Shown piece by piece: positions 1-5,264 of a DNA stretch of 6,382 nt (position 1 is the first letter of the stretch; each line of letters begins with the position of its first letter). Source of the stretch: Ruminococcaceae bacterium UBA5408. Lineage in GTDB: Bacteria; Bacillota; Clostridia; Oscillospirales; Acutalibacteraceae. The stretch spans positions 1 to 6,382 of the forward strand of contig DHNU01000077.1 of NCBI GenBank assembly GCA_002407645.1, written 5' to 3'. A model generated the notes under the pieces. The model searched no databases. It worked only from the letters and a program-made list of their open reading frames with translations, and was not told where the DNA came from. A program made the position numbers and the translations under genes.

Positions 1-878
1 TCTGCAATTTGTTCATCTGTTGCAAGGTCACATTTATTACCCGCAACAAGCATTGGCCGTGTGGCTAAATCCGGATTAAACTTTTTAAGTTCTTCGTTTA
101 TAATTTCAAAATCCTGTTTTGGGTCACGGCCTTCGCTGCCCGAAACATCAACTATATGAACGAGCATTCTGCAGCGTTCGACGTGGCGTAAAAATTGATG
201 GCCTAATCCAGCGCCCTCACCCGCACCTTCAATAAGTCCTGGGATATCTGCCATTACGAAGGATTTTCCGCCACCAACATTTACAACACCGAGCACAGGT
301 GTGATAGTTGTAAAATGATAATTTGCAATATTCGGTTTAGCTTCACTCACAACAGATACCAAAGTTGACTTACCTACATTTGGGTAACCGACCAACCCGA
401 CATCAGCTAAAAGCTTAAGTTCAAGCTGAACTTCCATTTCTTCTCCCGGAGTTCCCGGCTTTGCAAAACGCGGAGTTTGGCGAGTAGAAGTTGCAAAATG
501 AGTATTACCCCAACCGCCATTACCGCCTTTAGCGATAATTTGAGGTTCATCAGTAGACATATCGGCAACTAATCTACCTGTAGCCGCATCTTTTATTAAA
601 GTACCCCTTGGTACTCTGATGATAAGGTCTTCGCCCTTTTTTCCGTAACAGCGTTTACCCTTACCGTCTTCACCGTTTTGTGCTTTGTATTTTCTTTTAT
701 AGCGAAAATCAGCCAAAGTAGAAAGATTATCGTCAATCTGAAAGATAACATTCCCTCCATGACCACCGTCACCACCGTCTGGTCCGCCTGCCGCAACATA
801 CTTTTCACGGTGAAAAGCAACTGCCCCTGCACCGCCGTCACCGGCTTTTATATAAATTTTAGCAATATCAATAAACAT
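1..878 (-). CDS. obgE: GTPase ObgE/CgtA, 3' part missing
   Basis: Obg-family GTPase needed for late 50S ribosomal subunit assembly and linked to stress control; it acts in the cytoplasm on the ribosome. The visible 292 residues begin [16 protein letters not shown] and contain the glycine-rich Obg fold (about 1-158), then the G domain: G1/P-loop GYPNVGKST (164-172), a Thr pair at 190-191 (G2), DIPG (211-214, G3) and NKCD (281-284, G4). The family is usually about 420-430 residues, so the rest of the G domain and the C-terminal OCT domain lie beyond base 1. The ATG at 876-878 gives the canonical N terminus and has only a weak Shine-Dalgarno (GGCGGT, 887-892). Unlike the common rplU-rpmA-obgE operon, a terminator and a promoter separate it from rpmA here. 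Identity is certain from the motifs; function is known from the family. Confidence 0.97.
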   Translation of the reverse strand, partial: MFIDIAKIYIKAGDGGAGAVAFHREKYVAAGGPDGGDGGHGGNVIFQIDDNLSTLADFRYKRKYKAQNGEDGKGKRCYGKKGEDLIIRVPRGTLIKDAATGRLVADMSTDEPQIIAKGGNGGWGNTHFATSTRQTPRFAKPGTPGEEMEVQLELKLLADVGLVGYPNVGKSTLVSVVSEAKPNIANYHFTTITPVLGVVNVGGGKSFVMADIPGLIEGAGEGAGLGHQFLRHVERCRMLVHIVDVSGSEGRDPKQDFEIINEELKKFNPDLATRPMLVAGNKCDLATDEQIA

Positions 879-917
879 TTATGTTTACCGCCGTTTCTGT
901 AAAATTAGAATAGAAAT

Positions 918-947
918 AGTATACCATATTTTGCCCTTAAAAGCCAA
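918..947 (-). promoter_or_regulatory. Promoter of obgE
   Basis: On the minus strand, -35 TTGGCT (942-947), an 18-base spacer and -10 TATACT (918-923), preceded by TGG, which makes an extended -10. Transcription would start near 911, leaving a leader of about 33 bases before the obgE ATG. The -35 box overlaps the T-tract of the rpmA terminator. Inferred from consensus match only. Confidence 0.65.
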
Positions 948-978
948 AAAAATCCCGGGCGAAATCGTCCGGGATTTT
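945..978 (-). terminator. Rho-independent terminator after rpmA
   Basis: Inverted repeat 949-960 / 967-978 with a 6-base loop, including one G-U pair. On the minus strand it is followed by seven T (946-952 on the plus strand read as A). It lies 16 bases past the rpmA stop and closes the rplU-prp-rpmA unit. The plus-strand side has only four T, so it acts mainly leftwards. Confidence 0.9.
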
Positions 979-994
979 GTCTCTGAAATAAAAA

Positions 995-1279
995 TTATTG
1001 CTCTACTGCGTAAACGCTGACTTTTTTGCGGTCACGACCAAGACGTTCAAATTTAACATGTCCGTCAATTTTAGCAAATAAAGAATCATCAGAACCTTTA
1101 CCAACATTCTCACCTGGATGAATGTGTGTTCCGCGCTGTTTTACAAGAATGTTTCCTGCGAGTACAAACTGACCGTCTGCACGCTTTACACCAAGACGCT
1201 TAGACTCTGAGTCACGACCGTTCTTAGTGGAACCCATTCCTTTTTTATGAGCAAATAATTGAATATTTATCTTTAGCAT
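995..1279 (-). CDS. rpmA: 50S ribosomal protein L27 (Prp-cleaved form)
   Basis: Large-subunit protein bL27, whose N-terminal tail reaches the peptidyl-transferase centre. It is 94 residues and starts [20 protein letters not shown]. The first nine residues (MLKINIQLF) match the N-terminal extension of Firmicutes L27, which is removed by the Prp protease just after Phe9 to expose AHKKG; the S. aureus counterpart is cut after LQFF. The body carries the usual [16 protein letters not shown] and FAKIDG segments, written here as KQRGT and FAKIDG. The ATG is preceded by a strong GGAGGTG (1286-1292) that overlaps the end of prp. It is the last gene of the rplU-prp-rpmA unit and is followed by a clear terminator. 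Identity is certain; the exact cleavage site is inferred from the known family. Confidence 0.98.
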   Translation of the reverse strand: MLKINIQLFAHKKGMGSTKNGRDSESKRLGVKRADGQFVLAGNILVKQRGTHIHPGENVGKGSDDSLFAKIDGHVKFERLGRDRKKVSVYAVEQ

Positions 1280-1282
1280 TAC

Positions 1283-1597
1283 TTACACCTCCGTATAGTT
1301 AACGTTAATATTTTCAGGATATTGTTCTTCGAGTTGAAGCATATGAAGCTTAAATCCCGAAAGAATGCTGAGACAGCTTTTAGCTTCATTAGGTGAAATC
1401 CTAAGCAGCATTAAACCGTCTTCAACTGTCACTTCAGCTTCCGCTTTTATTACTTCTATTATTGTATTTGCAGCCATATATGCTGCGGAAGAAACCGCCG
1501 CACAAATTATATCTTCTCCGGCAAGTCCATTGTGACCTTTAACGGAAAAACCAAGCATTTCACCGTTTGGCCGGGTAAAAAATTCTGCACAAATCAT
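1283..1597 (-). CDS. prp: Ribosomal-processing cysteine protease Prp
   Basis: YsxB/Prp family cysteine protease, 104 residues, which removes the N-terminal extension of L27. The sequence holds the signature GHNGLAGEDIICAAVSSAAY, giving the catalytic pair His22 and Cys32. In the S. aureus enzyme I recall the pair as H22 and C34, so the loop here is two residues shorter, as in other clostridial members. It sits between rplU and rpmA in the diagnostic order, five bases after the rplU stop and with its end overlapping the rpmA ribosome-binding site. No good Shine-Dalgarno precedes its ATG, so translation is probably coupled to rplU, which would keep the protease at a low level. The downstream L27 carries the matching cleavable extension, which supports the substrate assignment. 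Confidence 0.95.
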   Translation of the reverse strand: MICAEFFTRPNGEMLGFSVKGHNGLAGEDIICAAVSSAAYMAANTIIEVIKAEAEVTVEDGLMLLRISPNEAKSCLSILSGFKLHMLQLEEQYPENINVNYTEV

Positions 1598-1602
1598 AAC
1601 AA

Positions 1603-1911
1603 TTAAGCATTAATAGCGGTAATCTGCACCTTTGTATAAGGTTGTCTGTGACCCATTTTACGTTTTTCGCTTTTCTTAGGTTTGTAAGTAAATACAGTAA
1701 TCTTTTTTGACTTACCGTTTTTAAGGACTTTACCTGTAACAGTTGCACCTTCAACATAAGGAGCACCGACCTTAATTCCGTCATCACCGTCAACTGCAAT
1801 TACTTTAAATTCTACATCTGAGTTTTCTTCTGCTGCAAGCTTTTCAACAAAAATGACATCGTCATTTTGTACCTTATACTGCTTGCCGCCTGTTTCAATA
1901 ATCGCAAACAT
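1603..1911 (-). CDS. rplU: 50S ribosomal protein L21
   Basis: Large-subunit protein bL21 that binds 23S rRNA, 102 residues, within the family's usual 100-104. It begins [15 protein letters not shown] and ends with [14 protein letters not shown], both typical. An in-frame ATG 54 bases further upstream would add 18 residues unlike any L21 ([11 protein letters not shown]...) and falls inside the structured leader, so the ATG at 1909-1911 is chosen. A weak AGGA lies about nine bases before it, in the loop of a small hairpin. It is the first gene of rplU-prp-rpmA, driven by a strong promoter, and probably controlled through the leader. Identity is certain. Confidence 0.98.
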   Translation of the reverse strand: MFAIIETGGKQYKVQNDDVIFVEKLAAEENSDVEFKVIAVDGDDGIKVGAPYVEGATVTGKVLKNGKSKKITVFTYKPKKSEKRKMGHRQPYTKVQITAINA

Positions 1912-1987
1912 TTTAAAAGGTCCTGCCTTTTCTATAATCTCGCTACTATCGGGCGGGTTTCCCACTTAAAAGCCCGTAATACGCGGC
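1912..1987 (-). promoter_or_regulatory. Structured mRNA leader, L21-leader type
   Basis: About 76 bases of 5' UTR with two foldable parts on the minus strand. The first is an outer 5-bp stem CGGGC/GCCCG (1972-1976 with 1950-1954) enclosing GGGAAACCC (1955-1963). The second is a hairpin AAAAGG/CCTTTT (1926-1931 with 1915-1920) whose loop CAGGA holds the weak ribosome-binding sequence. TAGTAGCGA (1940-1948) lies between them. Position, length and the GTGGGAAACC plus TAGTAGCGA stretches resemble the L21 leader family seen upstream of Firmicutes rplU, thought to mediate autoregulation by L21. The match is from memory; a covariance-model search would decide it. Confidence 0.65.
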
Positions 1988-1993
1988 TTACTC

Positions 1994-2022
1994 ATATTAT
2001 CACACAAAAATTAATTTGTCAA
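1994..2022 (-). promoter_or_regulatory. Promoter of rplU-prp-rpmA
   Basis: Minus strand: perfect -35 TTGACA (2017-2022), a 17-base spacer and -10 TAATAT (1994-1999), preceded by TGA (extended -10). The start would be near 1987, exactly upstream of the folded leader. A strong SigA-type promoter suits ribosomal protein genes. Confidence 0.8.
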
Positions 2023-2023
2023 T

Positions 2024-2151
2024 ATTTTTGAATGCAAAATCAATTGTAACAGTTAAGGCATCTTATCCCATTGAAATACTATATATAAATAGGAAAGAGA
2101 ACATGGTATAACGAGCATTCAAACGTTTAATAAAGCAACTATAAAATAAGA
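2024..2151. other. Intergenic stretch without a recognised gene
   Basis: About 130 AT-rich bases between the rplU promoter and the terminator of the efp unit. I see no open reading frame with a ribosome-binding site and no convincing RNA gene. The only structure is a 9-bp inverted repeat, TTTGAATGC (2027-2035) and GCATTCAAA (2115-2123), which may be chance. Confidence 0.5.
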
Positions 2152-2152
2152 T

Positions 2153-2179
2153 AAAAAAAGGATTGTCCGAAAACAATCC
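2153..2179 (-). terminator. Rho-independent terminator of the efp unit
   Basis: Seven-bp perfect stem GGATTGT (2160-2166) / ACAATCC (2173-2179) with a 6-base loop, followed on the minus strand by seven T (2159-2153). It lies about 25 bases past the stop of the CD1247-like gene and ends that transcript before the rplU promoter. Confidence 0.88.
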
Positions 2180-2202
2180 CTTTAAAAAACTATGACTATT
2201 TA

Positions 2203-2631
2203 TTAATCATCGTCACAATTGCAGTCTTCACAGCCGCACCCACAGCTGTCATCCTCTTCATCTAAATCGAATTCAAGTGTTTCACCGCAATTTGGGCATT
2301 CCATTTGTCCATCTTCAACAATATCTTCTGACAAGCAAATAGTTTCATTACAATTCGGGCACGTTACTTCATAGTAACATTCGCCTTCGTCTATGTCGTT
2401 GTCAGCATCGGACTCATAAAATTCTTCTTCAAGAGAACCCAAATCCTCGTCGACCGCGTCAATCTGGTCAGCCATATCATCCACATTATCTTCCATATCG
2501 GACAATGAAAGTGCCATATCGTCCAACAAATCAATAATCGCGTTTAAGACTTTAACTTCTTTCTTGTTTTCATCCATTTCAAGTCCTTGAGCCAAACCGC
2601 GAATGTAAGCAACTTTTTCTTTGTTAGTCAT
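2203..2631 (-). CDS. CD1247-like acidic zinc-ribbon protein
   Basis: Protein of 142 residues with a clostridial CD1247-type N-terminal domain: KEKVAYIRGLAQGLEMD (4-20), then a long, very acidic helical stretch to about residue 72 that looks like a coiled coil. A zinc ribbon follows, with CPNC (91-94) and CPNC (112-115) as the four metal ligands. The end is an acidic tail with five cysteines in ten residues (130, 132, 134, 137, 139), which could bind further metal. There is no signal peptide or membrane segment, so it is probably cytoplasmic. Its role is unknown; the ribbon and helix suggest a protein- or nucleic-acid-binding adaptor, which is inference only. Start ATG is supported by AAGGAGG (2639-2645). 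It lies 42 bases after efp with no promoter between, so the two are probably cotranscribed. Confidence 0.85.
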   Translation of the reverse strand: MTNKEKVAYIRGLAQGLEMDENKKEVKVLNAIIDLLDDMALSLSDMEDNVDDMADQIDAVDEDLGSLEEEFYESDADNDIDEGECYYEVTCPNCNETICLSEDIVEDGQMECPNCGETLEFDLDEEDDSCGCGCEDCNCDDD

Positions 2632-2673
2632 GTTGTTGCCTCCTTTTATTTTACTGAATATGCATAGTGTTGG

Positions 2674-3231
2674 TTATGCACGCTCCATATATTCACCGGT
2701 ACGTGTATCAATTCTAATCATTTCCCCTTCGTCGATAAACAAAGGAACTTTAATTTCTGCACCGGTTTCTACTGTAGCAGGTTTTGTAGCATTTGTAGCT
2801 GTGTCTCCCTTAAAGCCCGGATCGGTTTTTGTAATCTGAAGTTCTACAAAGTTCGGCGGCTCTACACCAAAAACATTTCCTTTATAAGAAAGAACCTTGC
2901 AATCCATATTTTCTTTGACAAATTTGAAGCTGTCGCTCAAAATAGTTTTATTAATCGGAATTTGTTCAAAGCTTTCAGGATCCATGAAATAATAAAGGTC
3001 ACCGTCATTGTATAAATACTGCATTTCCTTACGCTCAATGTAAGCTGTCGGATATTTATCGTTTGGGTTAAATGTTTTTTCGATAACTGAGCCTGTCATT
3101 ACATTTCTGATTTTTGTTCGAACGAAAGCCGCACCTTTACCGGGCTTTACATGTTGGAATTCAAGGATTGAAACAACGTTTCCGTCCATTTCAAATGTAA
3201 CGCCATTTCTAAAATCGCCAGCAGATATCAT
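2674..3231 (-). CDS. efp: Translation elongation factor P
   Basis: EF-P binds between the P and E sites of the ribosome and relieves stalling at proline runs. It is 185 residues, the normal length, and starts [17 protein letters not shown]. Domain I carries the tip loop VKPGKGAAF, whose Lys32 is the residue modified in other bacteria (5-aminopentanol in B. subtilis, beta-lysine at the equivalent K34 in E. coli). Domains II and III follow, with the conserved C-terminal [18 protein letters not shown] codon 15 bases upstream is in frame but lies across the Shine-Dalgarno GGAGG (3240-3244), so the ATG at 3229-3231 is the start. No EpmA/EpmB/EpmC or YmfI gene is in the window, so the modification type cannot be told. 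It is followed by the CD1247-like gene and preceded by aroQ. Confidence 0.98.
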   Translation of the reverse strand: MISAGDFRNGVTFEMDGNVVSILEFQHVKPGKGAAFVRTKIRNVMTGSVIEKTFNPNDKYPTAYIERKEMQYLYNDGDLYYFMDPESFEQIPINKTILSDSFKFVKENMDCKVLSYKGNVFGVEPPNFVELQITKTDPGFKGDTATNATKPATVETGAEIKVPLFIDEGEMIRIDTRTGEYMERA

Positions 3232-3239
3232 CTTATAAT

Positions 3240-3244
3240 CCTCC
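3240..3244 (-). promoter_or_regulatory. Ribosome-binding site of efp (decides the start)
   Basis: GGAGG on the minus strand, eight bases before the ATG at 3231. It overlaps the alternative in-frame TTG at 3244-3246, which rules that start out. Confidence 0.85.
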
Positions 3245-3263
3245 AATAATTTTCTCCAATATT

Positions 3264-3292
3264 ATCTTATAATATTTCCCGAGTTTTTTCAA
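3264..3292 (-). promoter_or_regulatory. Possible promoter of efp
   Basis: Minus strand: -35 TTGAAA (3287-3292), then either TAAGAT after 17 bases (3264-3269) or TATAAG after 15 bases (3266-3271). No terminator separates aroQ from efp, so efp may also be read from upstream. Moderate consensus match in very AT-rich DNA. Confidence 0.4.
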
Positions 3293-3307
3293 GATATTTT
3301 TAAATTA

Positions 3308-3745
3308 TTACATTAAATCCTTTAATGCAGCAAGAGCAAGGAAATAACTGTTCTTTCCGAATCCGGAAATTTGACCTGCACATACGTCTGCGATTACACT
3401 TTTGTGACGAAATTCTTCCCTTGTGTGAATATTGCTCATGTGGGTTTCTACGAATGGAATTCTAACACATGCAATTGCATCCCTAAGCGCATAGCTGTAA
3501 TGGGTTAAAGCGCCGGCATTTATAACCACGCCGTGGTATACTCCCTTCAAGCTGTGAATTTTATCAATAATATCACCTTCATGATTAGATTGATAAACAT
3601 CACAGTCGTAACCGAGTTTTTTAGCATTTTCAATTATTTGAACATTAATGCTTTCCGCAGTTTCATCACCATAAACACCTTTTTCTCGAATACCGACCAT
3701 ATTGAGGTTCGGCCCCAGTATTACCAAAACTTTTTTCCTTGCCAT
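3308..3745 (-). CDS. aroQ: Type II 3-dehydroquinate dehydratase
   Basis: Third step of the shikimate pathway: dehydration of 3-dehydroquinate to 3-dehydroshikimate by the small dodecameric class II enzyme. It has 145 residues, typical for the family. Visible motifs: GPNLNMVGIREKGVYG (11-26) with catalytic-lid Arg20 and Tyr25; QSNHEGDIID (52-61); INAGALTH (75-82); ETHMSNIH with the catalytic base His102; and REEFRHKS (109-116) leading to ISGFG. Oddities against the textbook pattern are LGPN instead of NGPN, and INAGALTH instead of INPGAYTH. All acid/base residues remain, so it should be active. The ATG at 3743-3745 follows AGAGGT (3753-3758) by seven bases and gives the usual N terminus; a more upstream ATG overlaps yqeG and adds residues the family lacks. 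It lies 13 bases after yqeG, so the two are translated from one mRNA. Confidence 0.95.
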   Translation of the reverse strand: MARKKVLVILGPNLNMVGIREKGVYGDETAESINVQIIENAKKLGYDCDVYQSNHEGDIIDKIHSLKGVYHGVVINAGALTHYSYALRDAIACVRIPFVETHMSNIHTREEFRHKSVIADVCAGQISGFGKNSYFLALAALKDLM

Positions 3746-3758
3746 GCTGAATACCTCT

Positions 3759-4274
3759 TTATTTAAAGTATTTTTTCCCACGATTTGTTGCTTTAATTAT
3801 ATAACGTATTGGTTTTTCTAAACTGCGTCTGATTAAAAAGGACATGGATTTTTCTTTACCGGTTGGAACCAACAGTATAGACTTCATAAACGCTAAATTA
3901 GAACCAATAACATCGGTAAAAATTTGATCTCCGACAACTACAACATCTTTACGTTTAACTCCCATTTTATATATCGCACGAAAATATCCAAGCGGAAGAG
4001 GTTTAAGGGAAAGATACATAAAAGGAAGACCATATTGGGCTGCAAACGGTTCTACCCTTTTTTTAAAATTGTTAGACATAATTAAAATGTTAATATCATT
4101 TTTGCGCATACTTCTTGTCCACTCTATAGTTCCTTTAAATGGAATTTGTGAACCATGAACCGCAAGTGTATTATCTACATCTAAAATAATTGCACTTGCT
4201 TTCATATTTTTTATAAGTTCCGGGGTTATATCCGTAACTTTATCTACAGCAACAGTAGGCAGAAACAATGCCAA
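3759..4274 (-). CDS. yqeG: YqeG-family HAD-IIIA phosphatase
   Basis: HAD superfamily, subfamily IIIA phosphatase of the YqeG type, 171 residues, cytoplasmic. HAD motifs in order: I, LDVDNT with nucleophile Asp32 and Asp34; II, IMSNN with Ser67; III, Lys91 in LKPLP; IV, GDQIFTD with Asp116 and Asp121. The physiological substrate of the family is not established; a phosphoglycerophosphate phosphatase role is known for related eukaryotic and cyanobacterial members, and is only a possibility here. The start is a TTG (4272-4274) with a strong GGAGGT (4281-4286) six bases ahead; no in-frame ATG exists nearby before the conserved part. The basic C terminus (SLEKPIRYIIKATNRGKKYFK) is family-like. It is the first gene after the rpsU terminator and is closely linked to aroQ. 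Confidence 0.93.
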   Translation of the reverse strand: MALFLPTVAVDKVTDITPELIKNMKASAIILDVDNTLAVHGSQIPFKGTIEWTRSMRKNDINILIMSNNFKKRVEPFAAQYGLPFMYLSLKPLPLGYFRAIYKMGVKRKDVVVVGDQIFTDVIGSNLAFMKSILLVPTGKEKSMSFLIRRSLEKPIRYIIKATNRGKKYFK

Positions 4275-4280
4275 TACACT

Positions 4281-4297
4281 ACCTCCATTCGGAGAGG
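4281..4297 (-). promoter_or_regulatory. Ribosome-binding site of yqeG inside a small hairpin
   Basis: GGAGGT (4281-4286) fixes the TTG start. The same bases can pair with the CTCC just upstream (4291-4294) around a GAAT loop, plus one T-G pair, giving a 4-5 bp hairpin that could lower initiation. Function is inference; such a short stem may be chance. Confidence 0.5.
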
Positions 4298-4311
4298 ATT
4301 AAAATTAAGCC

Positions 4312-4338
4312 AAAAAAGCGGGCAAAAAGCCCGCTTTT
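4312..4338 (-). terminator. Rho-independent terminator after rpsU
   Basis: Ten-bp stem: AAAAGCGGGC (4314-4323) with GCCCGCTTTT (4329-4338) around a five-base loop. On the minus strand it ends in six T (4317-4312). It lies 25 bases past the rpsU stop. The plus-strand side has four T and could also slow transcripts from the left. Confidence 0.92.
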
Positions 4339-4363
4339 CAAAATTGATTGTTTATAGTATTAT

Positions 4364-4540
4364 TTACTTATACTTGCGCTTGCGGGCTGCTTCGGACTTC
4401 TTTTTACGTTTTACGGAAGGCTTTTCATAAGCTTCTCTCTTACGAACCTCAGCAATAACACCAGCTCTTGCGCACTGTTTTTTAAACCTTCTAAGAGCGC
4501 TGTCCAAGGACTCGTTGTCTTTAATTCTAATTTCAGCCAT
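4364..4540 (-). CDS. rpsU: 30S ribosomal protein S21
   Basis: Small-subunit protein bS21, 58 residues, very basic, which sits near the 3' end of 16S rRNA and helps mRNA binding. It starts [20 protein letters not shown] and ends in a Lys/Arg-rich tail ([18 protein letters not shown]), both typical of clostridial S21. The ATG at 4538-4540 has GGAGGG (4550-4555) nine bases ahead. The gene has its own perfect-consensus promoter and a strong terminator, so it is probably a single-gene transcript; read-through may feed yqeG. Identity is certain from sequence. Confidence 0.97.
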   Translation of the reverse strand: MAEIRIKDNESLDSALRRFKKQCARAGVIAEVRKREAYEKPSVKRKKKSEAARKRKYK

Positions 4541-4603
4541 TTATCTTTTCCCTCCCATCCGCCATACGGCAGGGGTATTAGTAAGTCATATTACATAAAA
4601 ATA

Positions 4604-4632
4604 ATTATACATATAATGCTCTGATATGTCAA
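4604..4632 (-). promoter_or_regulatory. Promoter of rpsU
   Basis: Minus strand: TTGACA (4627-4632), 17-base spacer, TATAAT (4604-4609), a perfect SigA consensus. The start would be near 4597, giving a leader of about 57 bases. It is divergent from the tRNA-Trp promoter, with 40 bases between the two -35 boxes. Confidence 0.9.
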
Positions 4633-4672
4633 GCCCCATAGGCAAAGTTTGCTAAATTTATAAACTTTTGTA

Positions 4673-4701
4673 TTGACATAGCCGGAAGATAATGATATTA
4701 T
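4673..4701 (+). promoter_or_regulatory. Promoter of tRNA-Trp
   Basis: TTGACA (4673-4678), 17-base spacer, TATTAT (4696-4701). The start would be near 4708, about 13 bases before the mature tRNA 5' end. Confidence 0.88.
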
Positions 4702-4720
4702 AAAACACGCAGTTAAATAA

Positions 4721-4796
4721 AGGGGTATAGCTCAGTTGGTAGAGCAGTGGTCTCCAAAACCACGTGCCGAGGGTTCAAGTCCTTCTGCCCCTGCCA
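4721..4796 (+). tRNA. tRNA-Trp (anticodon CCA)
   Basis: 76 bases including an encoded CCA. The acceptor stem AGGGGTA pairs with TGCCCCT (one G-U pair). The D arm holds AGCTCAGTTGGTAGAGC. The anticodon stem GTGGT/ACCAC carries loop CTCCAAA, so the anticodon is CCA, which reads UGG. The T arm is GAGGG-TTCAAGT-CCTTC. The discriminator base is G, as expected for bacterial tRNA-Trp. It has its own promoter and a terminator-like hairpin directly behind it. Confidence 0.97.
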
Positions 4797-4849
4797 AAAG
4801 TCCATTTATAATATCTCTCATTTGATATTATTTATAGGGCTTTATTTTT
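4797..4849 (+). terminator. Terminator-like hairpin after tRNA-Trp
   Basis: Outer stem AAAGTCC (4797-4803) with GGGCTTT (4837-4843), one G-U pair, and inner stem ATAATATC (4808-4815) with GATATTAT (4824-4831), separated by a small internal loop. TATTTTTG follows (4843-4850). It begins at the base after the CCA end, which suits transcript ending and 3' trimming. Confidence 0.65.
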
Positions 4850-5010
4850 GATTATTTCACCTTTTACATATTAAATATAATAGCTTTTGGTTTAATATAT
4901 GTTAATTATATTTTAAATCGATGTTATTTCAGCAAAAATCATTTGATATAGCTATTTTTCGCACTTAATATACAGAAAAAAAATATTTTTAACTTTTTCA
5001 CTACTATATA
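4850..5010. other. AT-rich spacer between tRNA-Trp and tRNA-Asp
   Basis: About 160 bases of very AT-rich DNA. I find no reading frame with a ribosome-binding site, no tRNA-like fold and no repeat beyond simple A/T runs (for example around 4977-4991). It may serve as an upstream AT element for the tRNA-Asp promoter. Confidence 0.5.
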
Positions 5011-5039
5011 TTGACAAATTACCTCATATTAAGTATAAT
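5011..5039 (+). promoter_or_regulatory. Promoter of tRNA-Asp and tRNA-Thr
   Basis: TTGACA (5011-5016), 17-base spacer, TATAAT (5034-5039), a perfect consensus with A/T tracts just upstream. The start would be near 5046, 17 bases before tRNA-Asp. Confidence 0.92.
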
Positions 5040-5062
5040 ATCAAATGTTGCTCAAAATATAC

Positions 5063-5139
5063 GGCTCGGTAGTTCAGCTGGTTAGAACGCTAGCCTGTCA
5101 CGCTAGAGGTCGTCGGTTCGATCCCGATCCGAGTCGCCA
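5063..5139 (+). tRNA. tRNA-Asp (anticodon GTC)
   Basis: 77 bases with encoded CCA. The acceptor stem GGCTCGG pairs with CCGAGTC (one G-U pair). The anticodon stem CTAGC/GCTAG has loop CTGTCAC, so the anticodon is GTC. The T arm is TCGG-TTCGATC-CCGA. The discriminator base is G, as usual for Asp. It is the first gene of a two-tRNA unit, ten bases before tRNA-Thr. Confidence 0.97.
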
Positions 5140-5149
5140 TTTTTATCCC

Positions 5150-5225
5150 GCTGCTATGGCTCAGTTGGCAGAGCACGTCCTTGGTAAGGACGAGGTCACG
5201 CGTTCGAATCGCGTTAGCAGCTCCA
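5150..5225 (+). tRNA. tRNA-Thr (anticodon GGT), likely phage attachment target
   Basis: 76 bases with encoded CCA. The acceptor stem GCTGCTA pairs perfectly with TAGCAGC. The anticodon stem CGTCC/GGACG has loop TTGGTAA, so the anticodon is GGT. The T arm is CGCG-TTCGAAT-CGCG. The discriminator base is T. The gene is intact, and high-GC phage genes start within about 85 bases of its 3' end. tRNA 3' halves are common integrase targets, so its end (roughly 5200-5225) is a candidate att core; the second copy would be outside this window. Confidence 0.97.
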
Positions 5226-5226
5226 T

Positions 5227-5259
5227 AAAAAAATCCCGCTTTCAATGGGTAATGGCGGG
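5227..5259 (-). terminator. Second minus-strand terminator facing the tRNA genes
   Basis: Stem CCCGC (5235-5239) / GCGGG (5255-5259) with a 15-base loop; on the minus strand it is followed by ATTTTTTT (5234-5227). It lies behind the stronger hairpin at 5273-5303 and would stop phage transcripts before they run antisense into tRNA-Thr. The long loop makes it weaker. Confidence 0.5.
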
Positions 5260-5264
5260 TAGAT

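Noticed and set aside
678..902. Plus-strand reading frame of 74 codons over the start of obgE
   Set aside because: It is a shadow of obgE, with no ribosome-binding site or recognisable motif.
1912..1965. Upstream ATG extending L21 by 18 residues
   Set aside because: The added residues do not match any L21 and lie inside the structured leader; the family N terminus begins at the ATG at 1911.
2101..2160. Possible small plus-strand gene at the ATG near 2103, after GGAAAGAG
   Set aside because: The frame stops after two codons (ATG GTA TAA).
3746..3781. Upstream ATG extending the dehydroquinase by 12 residues
   Set aside because: It overlaps the end of yqeG and covers the AGAGGT ribosome-binding site of the shorter, family-typical start.
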